From contig NZ_CP015318.1 of NCBI RefSeq assembly GCF_001686985.1, forward strand, positions 5,392,001 to 5,456,000: a stretch of DNA of 64,000 nucleotides, written 5' to 3'. The stretch comes from Mesorhizobium amorphae CCNWGS0123 (GTDB taxonomy: Bacteria > Pseudomonadota > Alphaproteobacteria > Rhizobiales > Rhizobiaceae). The notes under the pieces are model-generated. The model ran no database searches. It had not been told where the DNA came from and saw nothing but the letters and a program-made list of their open reading frames with translations. Of this stretch, positions 21,210-30,594 are shown in pieces (the stretch's first letter is position 1; each line of letters opens with the position of its first letter). Both the position numbers and the translations under genes were made by a program.

Positions 21210-22406
21210 ATGAACGAAGAAGGTCACGACGCATTATACCAGCCCATAGAATTGCCATGCGGGGTTGTGCTGAAGAACCGCCTTGCCAAGGCGGCGATGT
21301 CGGATTCCCTCGGTGACGGATGTGGCAACCCTACCGACGCCCAACTCCGGCTTTACGAACGATGGGCTCATGGCGGCGTGGCCGTCTCGATCATAGGCGA
21401 AGTCCAGGGCAATCCGAATTTTGCCGAAAAGCCCGGGAATCTCGTATTGAACGCACATTCCAACCTGTCCCGTTTTGAGGCTCTTGCGCGAACAGGTTCA
21501 ACGAATGGTGCGCAACTCTGGTTGCAGCTTGGCCATGCCGGTGCGATGGCCTACCCACCGATCAGCACTCCAAAAGGGCCGAGTGCAATCGACTTGCCCG
21601 GATTGACCTGCGCCGCACTTAGCCGTAGCGAAATTCTCGACCTGCCGGGTGACTTCGCGCACACAGCGATCATGGCAAAAAGGCTCGGTTTCGGCGGTGT
21701 CGAGATACATGCGGCACACGGCTTTCTGCTCAGTCAGTTCCTTTCGCCTTTGTTCAACCGCCGCAACGATGACTATGGCGGCGGAATCTCTGCGCGAATG
21801 CGGATCGTGCTGGAGGTCGTAGACGAAGTCCGACAAGTGGTCGGACCTGACTACCCGGTGGCCATCAAACTGAACGCGTCCGATCAGCTGGATGGAGGTT
21901 TTCAGGAAGATGAGGCCCTTACGCTGATTGATGCACTTGATGGAACCGGGATCGACCTCATTGATATCAGCGGTGGCACTTATTTTCCCGGAGCAAAATC
22001 TGCCTCTGACAGTGCGGGCAGCGGCCCCTATTTCACCGAATTCGCCCGAAAGGCCCGGCTGCAAACGCAAAAACCCTTGATGGTCACCGGCGGCTTCAAG
22101 ACCCGAGACCAGGCGACATCAGCCGTTTCAGGTGGCGCTGCGGATTTGATCGGTCTGGCGCGCGCGTTGGTTCTCGATCCCAGCTTGCCGAACGCATGGC
22201 AGGGCGAAGCCGGGGGCAACCCGCAGTTCCCAAGATTCACCTCGCGGCCGGAAGGCGGTGTCACGGCCTGGTACACAATGCGTTTGACCCAATTGAGTGA
22301 GGATCGCGAGACGTCAGAGGTTCAGGATATCAGCACGGCAATCGGCGCCTACGAAGCACGAGACGCTCGACGTGCTAAAATCTGGAAAAGTTGCTTCGGA
22401 GCTTGA
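21210..22406 (+). CDS. NADH:flavin oxidoreductase, Old Yellow Enzyme family
   Basis: A 398-residue FMN-dependent TIM-barrel enzyme. The diagnostic segment VEIHAAHGFLLSQFLSPLFN, then RRNDDYGG, holds the HAAH pair (about residues 167-170) that binds the substrate carbonyl or nitro group; KLNASDQLDGGF and the C-terminal phosphate-binding VTGGFKTRD...GLARALV also fit. It probably reduces activated C=C bonds or nitro compounds with NAD(P)H; the substrate is unknown. An ATG at 21210 directly follows an in-frame GTG at 21207; the ATG was preferred. It converges on the peptide ABC operon. Confidence 0.85.
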   Translation: MNEEGHDALYQPIELPCGVVLKNRLAKAAMSDSLGDGCGNPTDAQLRLYERWAHGGVAVSIIGEVQGNPNFAEKPGNLVLNAHSNLSRFEALARTGSTNGAQLWLQLGHAGAMAYPPISTPKGPSAIDLPGLTCAALSRSEILDLPGDFAHTAIMAKRLGFGGVEIHAAHGFLLSQFLSPLFNRRNDDYGGGISARMRIVLEVVDEVRQVVGPDYPVAIKLNASDQLDGGFQEDEALTLIDALDGTGIDLIDISGGTYFPGAKSASDSAGSGPYFTEFARKARLQTQKPLMVTGGFKTRDQATSAVSGGAADLIGLARALVLDPSLPNAWQGEAGGNPQFPRFTSRPEGGVTAWYTMRLTQLSEDRETSEVQDISTAIGAYEARDARRAKIWKSCFGA

Positions 22407-22437
22407 GTGGCAAAGGGTGTCGCCAGGGTTGAGCGGA

Positions 22438-22454
22438 ACGCCGCCGAGCGGCGT
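22438..22454. terminator. Short hairpin between convergent genes
   Basis: ACGCCGC-CGA-GCGGCGT is a perfect 7 bp stem with a 3-base loop. It sits between the stop of the flavin oxidoreductase and the stop of the convergent peptide-binding protein gene. There is no T-tract, so intrinsic termination is uncertain. Confidence 0.4.
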
Positions 22455-22475
22455 CCCGCGGCTTCGTTCACAAGT

Positions 22476-23993
22476 CTAGTTCTTGACCACGTCCTCCAGG
22501 AAGAACCGGCCCAGCGGATTCTGGTAGAAGTTCTCGATGTTCTTACGAGAGACGTTGATGAACGGGCTGTAGTACAGATCGATCCAGTTGACGTCCTCTT
22601 TGGCCATCTTCTGCAGGTCGGTGTACATTTGCTCGCGCTTGGCGGGATCCATCTCGGTGCGCGCCGCCGCGACCAACTCCTTGACCTTCTCGTTGTTGTA
22701 GCGGGTCATGTAGTTCATGTTCGCGTCGTGGCCGAGCACGAAGGTGGTCTTCTGGTCTGGGTCCAGAATGTCGTTTGTCCAGTAGTTGACGCCGACGTCG
22801 TAGTCGCCGGCCACCAGCATGTCCCATTCCTGGCTGGGGTCGACCTTCTGTATGTTGACGGTGACGCCGGCTTTGGCGAGCTGCTGCTGCAGCAGCACGG
22901 CCGTCTGCTCGACGATCTCGTCGCCGGCGCGCACGACGTAGTTGAGCGTCAGGTCCGAAGCCCCGGCGTCGGCCAGCATTTGCTTGGCCTTTTCCGGATC
23001 GTAGGGCCGCTTCAGATTGTCGGCGTAGTAATAGAGCGCGCCCTTCGGGACGTAGGAGTTTGCGACCTCGCCGTAGCCGAACGTTACCGTGTCGACCACA
23101 GCCTGCTCGTCGATGGCCATGTCGAGGGCCTGCCGCACCTCCTTCTTCGCCAGCGCGCCATGCTCGTGGTTAATCAGCAAGTGATCCTCGCGGGTCGACG
23201 GGTCTAGATGGACGGTGAGGTTGGAATCCTTCTGTAGTTCGGCGACGCGCGAGAATGGCACGAAGATCGCGGTGTCGAGCTGGCCGGCCTGCACGTTCAG
23301 CATGCGGGTGTTGTCGTCCGGCACGGAGATCCACTCGACGCCATCGAGACTGACACGGTCGGCCTCCCAGAAATGCGGGTTTTTCGCCAGGATGACACGG
23401 TCGCCGCGCCGCCATTCCGTGATGGTGAAGGCGCCGGAGCCGATGGGCGTTTCGGCATATTTCTCCGGACCGAGCGTCTCGAACCCCTTCTTGGAAAGCA
23501 CTGAGGCGATCGGGAAGGCCAGCGTCGCCAGGAATGGCGCGGTCGCCTGCTTGAGTTTGATCGTGACGGTCTTCGGATCGGTTGCCTCGACCGTATCCAT
23601 CACCTTGAAGGGATCCGCCCACAGCGAGCCCTTATCGTCCCTGATGCGGGTGAGGCTGAACACCACGTCGCCGGCCGTCAGGTCGGAGCCGTCCGAGAAT
23701 TTCGCGTCGCGCAGCTTGAGCGTATAGGTGAGGCCGTCCGGGCTGACCTCCCAGCTCTCGGCGAGACCGGGCTCCAGTTTGGTGCCGGTCTTGTCCACAC
23801 GGATCAGCACGTCATAGACGTTGGCGAACACCCACAGGTCGATGTTCTGGGCGGTCTTGATCGGATCGAAGGTGGTCGAATCCTCGCGCCGACCGATCGT
23901 CAGTACGCCGGCGGCTTCTGCGAGCGTCGCCCCCAGGGACAGGCTGGTCATAACGGTGACCAGGCCGATGCGCATCCATTTGCTTCTTAACAT
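22476..23993 (-). CDS. Peptide ABC transporter, periplasmic binding protein (DppA/OppA-like)
   Basis: A 505-residue SBP_bac_5 protein. A signal peptide (MLRSKWMRIGLVTVMTSLSL, cleaved near AEA-AG) is followed by TFDPIKTAQNID, by LEPGLAESWEVSPDGLTYT and by GDVVFSLTRI, all hallmarks of the dipeptide/oligopeptide binding family. The ATG at 23993 follows AGAAGGGG. It would deliver a peptide or other amide-bonded ligand to the permease. It is the last gene of the pip-permease-permease-ATPase operon, 31 bp after the ATPase. Next to a LuxR solo and iminopeptidases, the ligand may be a plant-derived peptide or signal (inference). Confidence 0.9.
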   Translation of the reverse strand: MLRSKWMRIGLVTVMTSLSLGATLAEAAGVLTIGRREDSTTFDPIKTAQNIDLWVFANVYDVLIRVDKTGTKLEPGLAESWEVSPDGLTYTLKLRDAKFSDGSDLTAGDVVFSLTRIRDDKGSLWADPFKVMDTVEATDPKTVTIKLKQATAPFLATLAFPIASVLSKKGFETLGPEKYAETPIGSGAFTITEWRRGDRVILAKNPHFWEADRVSLDGVEWISVPDDNTRMLNVQAGQLDTAIFVPFSRVAELQKDSNLTVHLDPSTREDHLLINHEHGALAKKEVRQALDMAIDEQAVVDTVTFGYGEVANSYVPKGALYYYADNLKRPYDPEKAKQMLADAGASDLTLNYVVRAGDEIVEQTAVLLQQQLAKAGVTVNIQKVDPSQEWDMLVAGDYDVGVNYWTNDILDPDQKTTFVLGHDANMNYMTRYNNEKVKELVAAARTEMDPAKREQMYTDLQKMAKEDVNWIDLYYSPFINVSRKNIENFYQNPLGRFFLEDVVKN

Positions 23994-24024
23994 CCGTATT
24001 CCCCTTCTGGTTTGCCTCTGGTTT

Positions 24025-25701
24025 TCAGTTTGCGACCCCGTCGGCCTGCGCGGTCGCCATCTTCGAGGGAGCAAGCAGCGGCTTGTCCGGATCGATATGC
24101 GGAATGGCGGCGATCAGCGCGGCGGTGTAGGCATGCTTCGGCCGGGAGAACACCTCTTCCGACCGACCTTCCTCGACAATCGCGCCGCGGTGCATCACCA
24201 CTACACGCTGGCAGAGATTACGCACGATGGCGAGATCGTGGGCGATGAATATCAGAGTGAGCGACATACGCTCCACCAGTTCGCGGAACAGCTCCACGAT
24301 CTGCGCCTGGATGGTGACGTCGAGGGCGGCCACGCACTCGTCCGCAATGATCAGTTTCGGGTCGACGGCAAGCGCGCGAGCTATGCCGGCGCGCTGGCAT
24401 TGGCCGCCGCTCATCGAGCGCGGCTTGCGGTCGAGGAACGCGCGACCCAGGCCGACCAGGTCGAGCAGTTCGCCGCAGCGTGCTGGTATTTGCGCGGTCT
24501 CGATCTTGCCCTGTACCCGCAGGACCTCCGCGAGCATCTTGCCAACGGTAAGATGTGGGTTGAGGGCGTTGTAGGGGTCCTGGAAAACCATCGCGGTTTG
24601 GCGTCGCAGCGTGGCGAGGACTGCGCGACCCGAGGCGATGTCCGCACCATCGAAACGTATCGTGCCTGACGAGACCGGCGTAAGGCCAAGGACGGCGCGC
24701 GCCAGAGTGCTCTTGCCGCTTCCGGATTCGCCGACAATGCCGACCGTTTCGCCCGGCATGACACGGAGCGTGACCTCTTTGATGGCATCAACCGCGCCTC
24801 GCCGGAACAGGCCGCCGGTGGCGAAGCGTACATGCAGCTTCACGATGTCGACCAGCGGCACCGCTCCGGGTGCCTGGCGCTTCTCAGTCTTTGCCGGCAT
24901 GTCCTCCTCCGGCAGCGAGGGATGACTGGCGATCAGCGAACGGGTGTAGGCGTGCGCCGGCGCCGCAAGCAGACCGCGCTTCTCTCCAACCTCCACCAAT
25001 CGACCTTGCCTCATCACCGCGATGCGGTCGCAGACTTGGGCGACGATGCCGAGATCGTGGGTGACCAGGATCACCGAGAGTCCACGCCTGGTGCGGATGT
25101 CCATCAGAAGCCGCAGGATCTGCGCCTGTATCGTCACGTCGAGTGCCGTCGTCGGCTCGTCGGCGATCAGGATTCTGGGATTGCTCGATAGTGCCGCGCC
25201 GATCATGGCGCGCTGGCGCATGCCGCCGGAGAATTCGTGCGGATAGCTATCGTAATGCCGAGCCGGGTCCTGAAACCCGACCTGGGCGAGGATATCCACG
25301 GCCGCGGCGCGCGCCGCCTTGGCGTTCAGCCGCTGGTGAAAGCGGATCCCCTCGCTGATCTGGTCGCCGATCCTCATGACCGGGTCGAGATGACTGCTCG
25401 GATTCTGGAAGATCATGCCGATTTCACCGCCGCGCACGGCGAGCATCTCGGCCTCCGGCGCAGTCGTCAGCTCACGCCCGGAAAGTGTGATCGAGCCGCC
25501 GCTGATCCTGAGCCGGCTCGATGGCAGCAGCCTAACGAGGGAGCGGCAGAGAAGGCTCTTGCCCGACCCGCTCTCGCCGACCAGCCCGAGCACTTCTCCC
25601 GGGGCGAGGTCGAGCGACACGGCATCAAGCAGGGTACGCTCCCCGCCGTCATCGTCATGGACGACCGTCAGGTCGGTAATCTTGAGCAGCGCCGCTATCA
25701 T
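24025..25701 (-). CDS. Peptide ABC transporter, fused double ATPase (DppD-DppF)
   Basis: A 558-residue protein with two complete nucleotide-binding domains. The first has Walker A GESGSGKS (residues 42-49), signature FSGGMRQRAMIG and Walker B ILIADEPTTALD. The second has GESGSGKSTLAR, MSGGQCQRAG and LIIADECVAALD, with Cys where Pro is usual after the catalytic Glu. Each domain ends in the oligopeptide-transporter C-terminal extension (LLAAPAHAYTRSLIA and FSRPKHAYTAALIAA). One chain therefore replaces the usual DppD plus DppF. Its ATG overlaps the preceding permease stop in ATGA, indicating translational coupling. Confidence 0.92.
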   Translation of the reverse strand: MIAALLKITDLTVVHDDDGGERTLLDAVSLDLAPGEVLGLVGESGSGKSLLCRSLVRLLPSSRLRISGGSITLSGRELTTAPEAEMLAVRGGEIGMIFQNPSSHLDPVMRIGDQISEGIRFHQRLNAKAARAAAVDILAQVGFQDPARHYDSYPHEFSGGMRQRAMIGAALSSNPRILIADEPTTALDVTIQAQILRLLMDIRTRRGLSVILVTHDLGIVAQVCDRIAVMRQGRLVEVGEKRGLLAAPAHAYTRSLIASHPSLPEEDMPAKTEKRQAPGAVPLVDIVKLHVRFATGGLFRRGAVDAIKEVTLRVMPGETVGIVGESGSGKSTLARAVLGLTPVSSGTIRFDGADIASGRAVLATLRRQTAMVFQDPYNALNPHLTVGKMLAEVLRVQGKIETAQIPARCGELLDLVGLGRAFLDRKPRSMSGGQCQRAGIARALAVDPKLIIADECVAALDVTIQAQIVELFRELVERMSLTLIFIAHDLAIVRNLCQRVVVMHRGAIVEEGRSEEVFSRPKHAYTAALIAAIPHIDPDKPLLAPSKMATAQADGVAN

Positions 25702-26546
25702 TCGTGGACCCCGAACAAATCGGCCAGCCCGTCGCCGATCATGCTAAAGGCAAAGGCGAGCGTCACGATCGAAAGCCCCGGGAACAGCGTAATCCACCAC
25801 GCGGTGGTGACGAAGGCTTGGCCTTCCGCCACCATCACGCCCCACTCCGCGACTGGCGGCTGCACGCCGAGCCCGAGATAGCTGATGGCCGCGCCATTCA
25901 GCAGGACGAGGACCGCGTCGGACATCGCGAAGACGACCGAGCCGGCAGCGGCATTGGGCAGGAGGTGCCGGAACATGATGCGCGTGCGGCTGAAGCCGAG
26001 GCTGACCGCGGCAACCGCGTAGTCGTGGTTCTTGAGCACGAGCATCTGGGCGCGGACGAGCCGCGCGTAGGACACCCAGCCGACGAGGGCCATGGCGATG
26101 TAGAAACTGGCCAGGCCAGGCCCCAGGATCGCGATGATCGACAGCATCAATACCAGGAACGGGAAGGCCAGGATGATGTCGACCAGCCGCATGAAGATGG
26201 CGTCGACTATCCCGCCGAAGAAGCCGGCTACCGTGCCCAGCGTGGTGCCGATGAGAAAGGGAAAGATGACGCCGATGATGGCGATCTGCAGGTCGATGCG
26301 CGCACCCCAGATGACGCGCGAGAGGATGTCGCGGCCGAAATTGTCGGTCCCGAACGAGTGCAGCCAGGACGGCCCCTGGAGCCGTGCTGTCGCGTCCTGT
26401 GCGATCGGATCGTAGGGCGCGATCAGCGGCGCGCCGAGCGCCAGGACGACGAACCCGCCAAGCAGAAAGACGCCGGCCGCCAGCGTGCCGCGGCGGCGAA
26501 AGCGGCCGCTCCTGCCGAGCGCGGGGGCGGCCAAGGGCTCGCTCAC
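25698..26546 (-). CDS. Peptide ABC transporter permease (DppC-like)
   Basis: A 282-residue inner-membrane permease. The first helix (TLAAGVFLLGGFVVLALGAP) is followed by PYDPIAQD and LGTDNFGRDI-type motifs (FGTDNFGRDILSRVIWGARI), typical of DppC/OppC. The BPD_transp_1 EAA loop is seen as AAVSLGFSRTRIMFRHLLPN. I chose the GTG at 26546 because it overlaps the DppB stop by four bases (GTGA); the longer upstream frame is antisense-like, arginine-rich sequence. Confidence 0.9.
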   Translation of the reverse strand: MSEPLAAPALGRSGRFRRRGTLAAGVFLLGGFVVLALGAPLIAPYDPIAQDATARLQGPSWLHSFGTDNFGRDILSRVIWGARIDLQIAIIGVIFPFLIGTTLGTVAGFFGGIVDAIFMRLVDIILAFPFLVLMLSIIAILGPGLASFYIAMALVGWVSYARLVRAQMLVLKNHDYAVAAVSLGFSRTRIMFRHLLPNAAAGSVVFAMSDAVLVLLNGAAISYLGLGVQPPVAEWGVMVAEGQAFVTTAWWITLFPGLSIVTLAFAFSMIGDGLADLFGVHE

Positions 26547-27481
26547 AGCTTCACCCTCGGATCGAGAGCCACCGTGACGATGTCGGCCAGGAAGTTGATC
26601 AGCACGGTGGCGCAGGCGAAGACCATCGCCACGCCCTGCACGACCATGTAGTCGCGCGAGAAGATGGCGCGCACCAGCAGCTGGCCCATGCCGGGCAGCG
26701 CAAACACGGTCTCCACCACGACGGTGCCGCCTATCAGCCAACCTATGTTTACGGCGAGAAGGTTGACGGTCGGCACCAGCGAATTTGGCAGCACGTGGCG
26801 CCAGAACACGATGCTCTCCGGCATGCCGCGCGCGCGCGCGGCAGTCGCCACGTCGGACCTCAAGCCTTCGACCATCGCCGCACGCAAACTGCGCGCCAGA
26901 ACGGTCGACAGCGACAGCGAGACAGTGAGGCTCGGTAGCACGAGATGCGCAAGCTTTTCAGAAAGCGTATTGCCGTAACCGGACACCGGGAGGATGGCGA
27001 GTTCGACGCTGAATAGGATGATCAGCATCAGGCCGAGCCAGAAGGGTGGGAAGCCGATGCCGAAGGTGGAAACGATGCGGATCACCTGGTCCGCCAGCCT
27101 GCCGTGATTGCGCGCCGCGATCGCCGCCACCGGCACGGCGATCAATACCGACAGCACCATGCTGCAAAGCACCAGCATCAGAGTAGGCTCGATGCGCGTG
27201 GCGATCAGCTTCAGCACATCGATCTTGTAGAGGATCGAGCGCCCCATCTCGCCGTCCGCGAGGTTGCGCAGGAAGTAGAAATACTGGGCGAGCAGGGGCT
27301 CATCGAGGCCGTACTGGGCGCGGATGCGGGCGATCGCTTCCGGGGTGGCGCGGGTGCCAAGCAGAACGCGAGCGGGATCGCCAGGGATCAGCCGGACAAG
27401 GATGAACGTGATGACGCTGATGCCGAAAAGCACCGGCAGGAACTGAAGCGGGCGGTATAGAACGAACTTATAGCGATGCAT
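26543..27481 (-). CDS. Peptide ABC transporter permease (DppB-like)
   Basis: A 312-residue permease of the DppB/OppB family. The N-terminal helix is followed by FILVRLIPGDPARVLLG and QYGLDEPLLAQYFYFLRNL, the characteristic periplasmic segment, then FGIGFPPFWLGLMLIILFSV. The EAA loop reads TAARARGMPESIVFWRHVLP, and the C-terminus has VVETVFALPGMGQLLV. It pairs with the DppC-like protein to form the channel. It starts 51 bp after the upstream iminopeptidase gene, consistent with one operon driven from the luxR-pip intergenic region. Confidence 0.92.
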   Translation of the reverse strand: MHRYKFVLYRPLQFLPVLFGISVITFILVRLIPGDPARVLLGTRATPEAIARIRAQYGLDEPLLAQYFYFLRNLADGEMGRSILYKIDVLKLIATRIEPTLMLVLCSMVLSVLIAVPVAAIAARNHGRLADQVIRIVSTFGIGFPPFWLGLMLIILFSVELAILPVSGYGNTLSEKLAHLVLPSLTVSLSLSTVLARSLRAAMVEGLRSDVATAARARGMPESIVFWRHVLPNSLVPTVNLLAVNIGWLIGGTVVVETVFALPGMGQLLVRAIFSRDYMVVQGVAMVFACATVLINFLADIVTVALDPRVKL

Positions 27482-27532
27482 GGCCCTGAGGGGTTTCCCC
27501 GTCCGCTCCCTTCCACCTGCATTCCGTCTGCA

Positions 27533-28423
27533 TCAGCCTGCCTTGTTGCGCGAGAGGAACCCCGAAAGGATCGGATAGTATGCAGCCGGGTTCTCGTAGA
27601 AGGGCATGTGACTCGCATTCGGGATGATGTGCAACTCCGACTGCGGCAGGCCAAGTTTCATGCGCAGACCACAGGCTGGCGTCAGTTCGTCGTGCTCGCC
27701 ATGCGTGATCAGCACCTGCACCTTGATCCTGGGCAGGTCGGGCACCCGGTTCCAGTCCTTGAGATTGCCGATGTAGAGAAACTCGTTCGGACCTTGCATG
27801 GTCGCGTAGGGTCCCATGTTCCAGTCGTCGAGCGAGCGGCGCACCGGCGCCGGCCATTCGGGCAGGCGGCAGACATGGCGGTAGTTGAGGATCGTCACCG
27901 CCGCCATGTATTCCGGATGATCGTAGGTTCCCTGCGCCTCGTGCTTCTGCATCATCGATACGGTCTCGGGTCCCAGCGAGGCGCGCAGGCGTTCCAGTTC
28001 CAGCACAAGATGCGGCATATCGGCGACGGTATCCTCAAGGATCAACGTCTGCAGGTTCTGCTGGTAGGCAAGCGCATAGTCGATCGCCAGCCAGCCGCCC
28101 CAGGAATGACCCAACATGTGGACCTTGCCGAGCCCCAGCGTCTTGCGAACCGTCTCGGTCTCCTCGACGTAGCGCGCGATGGTCCACAACGAGGTGTCCG
28201 TCGGCCGGTCGGAGGCGCCGGTGCCAAGCTGGTCGAACGCCACGACCCTGTATCCCTGGTCTACCAGACAGGAGTGCGATTCGCGAAGGTAGTCGCAGGG
28301 CAGGCCAGGTCCGCCGTTGAGGCAGAACACCGTCTCGCTGCCGGCGCCGAAGCTGTAGGCAACGACCTTAAAGCCGTCGACGTTTACCTCGATGCGATCG
28401 TCGGCCGCCATCTCACGCCACAT
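27533..28423 (-). CDS. pip: Proline iminopeptidase-like alpha/beta hydrolase
   Basis: A 296-residue S33-family hydrolase. From the upstream ATG at 28441, NGGPG (residues 42-46) forms the oxyanion segment, GHSWGG carries nucleophile Ser113, GEHDE gives Asp251 and NASHMP gives His278; subtract 6 for the chosen start. I chose the ATG at 28423 because GGAG stands 7 bases upstream. It would release N-terminal proline or act on an amide or ester signal. It leads the ABC transporter operon and is divergent from the LuxR gene, the classic position of pip beside plant-responsive LuxR solos. Confidence 0.88.
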   Translation of the reverse strand: MWREMAADDRIEVNVDGFKVVAYSFGAGSETVFCLNGGPGLPCDYLRESHSCLVDQGYRVVAFDQLGTGASDRPTDTSLWTIARYVEETETVRKTLGLGKVHMLGHSWGGWLAIDYALAYQQNLQTLILEDTVADMPHLVLELERLRASLGPETVSMMQKHEAQGTYDHPEYMAAVTILNYRHVCRLPEWPAPVRRSLDDWNMGPYATMQGPNEFLYIGNLKDWNRVPDLPRIKVQVLITHGEHDELTPACGLRMKLGLPQSELHIIPNASHMPFYENPAAYYPILSGFLSRNKAG

Positions 28424-28539
28424 GGTACGCTCCGAATGCACAGCTTTTAGGCATGCTCATATTTTAAGCGAAACGTTGGGAGTGCATCAGCTATAAGAAG
28501 TGATAGGGTGGGTCCGGGAGGGTGTCGGCGGAAGAGCTC
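28424..28539. promoter_or_regulatory. Divergent pip / luxR control region
   Basis: This 116 bp gap separates the pip-ABC operon (minus) from the luxR gene (plus) and must hold both promoters and probably a LuxR operator. An inverted pair ATGCAC (28436-28441) and GTGCAT (28482-28487) and the palindrome GCATGC (28451-28456) are present. I could not identify a clear 18-20 bp lux-box-type dyad, so the operator is not assigned. Confidence 0.5.
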
Positions 28540-29301
28540 ATGCTGGACGAAATCACCACGATCAGGCGGCGCTTCGCTCGCCATGGCACCCTGGACGGTT
28601 GCATCGACGAGGCGTTCGTAGCGATGCGCGGCCTCGGCTACGAAGCCTTGATATACGACTATACGCCCGTGCCTTACGACCTCGACGGCTCGATCATGAT
28701 CCCGTCGATGCTCAAGCTGCGCAACATCGATGACGACATGTACGACTATTGGTGCGATCGCGGCTACTTCCGCATCGATCCCGTGCAACTCGTCGCCGCG
28801 CACAGTTCCAGGCCCTTCGCCTGGAACTACGACGATGGAGCCGACACGGAAATACGCGCGCTACTCAACGAGACGACGGAGCCGGTGGCGCGATATCTGC
28901 GAGAGCGCGATCTCACCCGAGGCGTGACGATCCCCATTCATATGCCGCGCGGCGGCTATGCCACGGTCACCGGGGTACGTTTCGGCGCCGGAGAAGATGT
29001 TCCGCGCGATCCCGGAAGCATCGCCCAGTTCGGCCTGCTCGCGCATGTCTTCCATGACGCGGCCTACGCCTACTACAACCGCTCGGCCCTCAGTCCGCGA
29101 TTGCCGGCGCTGACCGAGCGTGAGCGCGAGTGTCTCCGCCATTCGGCACATGGGCTCTCTGCCAAGGAGATCGCGCGCGTCATCGGGCGCTCGGTTCCTA
29201 CTGTCGTCATGCACCTCACGGCCGCCGCCAGGAAGCTGGGCGCCAGGAACCGAACGCAGGCCGTCGTTCGCGCCGCGCATTTCCGCCTGCTCGACAACTG
29301 A
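28540..29301 (+). CDS. LuxR solo, plant-signal (OryR/PipR) subfamily
   Basis: A 253-residue regulator with an N-terminal autoinducer-binding domain and a C-terminal LuxR helix-turn-helix (LTERERECLRHSAHGLSAKE). Aligned on the invariant DP pair (Asp86-Pro87, counted from the upstream GTG at 28522), the residues equivalent to TraR Trp57 and Tyr61 are Met73 and Trp77, while Trp85 is kept as Trp101. This Met/Trp pair is the known mark of LuxR solos from plant-associated bacteria (OryR, XccR, PsoR, PipR), which answer plant compounds instead of acyl-homoserine lactones. No luxI gene is present. The ATG at 28540 was preferred because the GTG abuts its GGGAGG with no spacer. Confidence 0.88.
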   Translation: MLDEITTIRRRFARHGTLDGCIDEAFVAMRGLGYEALIYDYTPVPYDLDGSIMIPSMLKLRNIDDDMYDYWCDRGYFRIDPVQLVAAHSSRPFAWNYDDGADTEIRALLNETTEPVARYLRERDLTRGVTIPIHMPRGGYATVTGVRFGAGEDVPRDPGSIAQFGLLAHVFHDAAYAYYNRSALSPRLPALTERERECLRHSAHGLSAKEIARVIGRSVPTVVMHLTAAARKLGARNRTQAVVRAAHFRLLDN

Positions 29302-29382
29302 CCGACAGACCCTATTACTTTTCATAGCTGCCGCCTCGGGCAGGCTCGCCCTACGATGCCCGCCGCAACGAGGAGAGCCGCC

Positions 29383-30279
29383 GTGACGGAAGCGAAGGAA
29401 GGCCATGTCGCGTTTCGCGGCTCCCGCACCTGGTACCGCATCGCCGGCAACCTAGATTCGCCGAGGCTCCCCCTGGTGGTCGCCCATGGGGGACCAGGCT
29501 GCACCTACGACTATGTCGACACTTTCAAGGACATCGCGGCTCTCGATGGCCGGGCCGTGATACACTACGACCAGCTTGGAAATGGCAACTCCACTCGGCT
29601 GCCGGAGAAGGGACCAGACTTCTGGACCGTCGACCTGTTCCTTGACGAACTCGATACGCTGTTGCGGTCGCTCGGGATCGAGCAGCGCTACGCCTTCCTT
29701 GGCCAGTCCTGGGGCGGCATGCTCGGCGCCGAGCATGCCGTGCGCCGGCCGGAAGGCCTCAAGGCCCTGGTGATCGCCAACTCGCCGGCCAACATGCGCA
29801 CCTGGGTGTCCGAGGCCAATCGGCTGCGCCGTGAACTGCCCGCCGACGTCCAGGATACGCTCACACGGCACGAGGCCGCCGGCACGATCACCGATCCTGA
29901 ATATGTAGCAGCCTCGCGCGTGTTCTACGACCGACATGTCTGCCGGGTCGTCCCATGGCCGCCGGAGGTGGCGCGAACCTTCGCCATCATGGACGAGGAC
30001 AACACGGTCTACCGCAACATGAACGGCCCGACCGAATTCCACGTCATCGGCACGATGAAGGACTGGACCATCGAGGACCGGCTGCCCGACATCGCGGTAC
30101 CGACACTGCTGATTTCGGGCCGCCACGACGAGGCCACGCCCGAGGTAGTTCGACCCTATGTGGAGCGCGTTCCGGGTATTCGATGGGTACTTTTCGAGCA
30201 TTCGAGCCACATGCCGCATGTCGAGGAGCGGGAGCTCTGCATGCGCACTGTCTCGGACTTTCTCAAGACGCAGGACTGA
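29383..30279 (+). CDS. pip: Second proline iminopeptidase-like hydrolase
   Basis: A 298-residue S33-family alpha/beta hydrolase. HGGPG (residues 35-39), the nucleophile elbow GQSWGG (Ser109), GRHDEATP (Asp249) and HSSHMPH (His276) complete the triad. The GTG at 29383 follows AGGAGAG by 5-6 bases and is better than the upstream in-frame ATG. It shares the fold and a C.VV/LPEWP-type cap with the pip at 27533-28423 but is clearly divergent. It lies 81 bp downstream of the luxR gene on the same strand, so the regulator is bracketed by two pip paralogues. Confidence 0.88.
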   Translation: MTEAKEGHVAFRGSRTWYRIAGNLDSPRLPLVVAHGGPGCTYDYVDTFKDIAALDGRAVIHYDQLGNGNSTRLPEKGPDFWTVDLFLDELDTLLRSLGIEQRYAFLGQSWGGMLGAEHAVRRPEGLKALVIANSPANMRTWVSEANRLRRELPADVQDTLTRHEAAGTITDPEYVAASRVFYDRHVCRVVPWPPEVARTFAIMDEDNTVYRNMNGPTEFHVIGTMKDWTIEDRLPDIAVPTLLISGRHDEATPEVVRPYVERVPGIRWVLFEHSSHMPHVEERELCMRTVSDFLKTQD

Positions 30280-30594
30280 GGAGCACCGGCAAGCATCGGG
30301 ACGCGGGATCACCTTTCGCACCTCCCCGATGTCGCGGTGACGGAGGCAGCTCGACGCCTGATTCGCGTGGCTTGCCTCCGAAAGGACCGCCGCGCGGACA
30401 CATCCACCCAGGACCTTCGCATCGACAGACTGGTCAAATCGAGGTGCCGAGCGGCCGTTGTGATAGCGTAGCGGCGGGAATGGGCCGTAAAGGGACCGGC
30501 AGCTTTCGGGATGATTGGGTAGCTAGCCGACCTTTGCATCCAGCAGATGTGGACGGTTTCCGCCGCCAGTAGCTGGCGGAATCATCCCTGGGAC

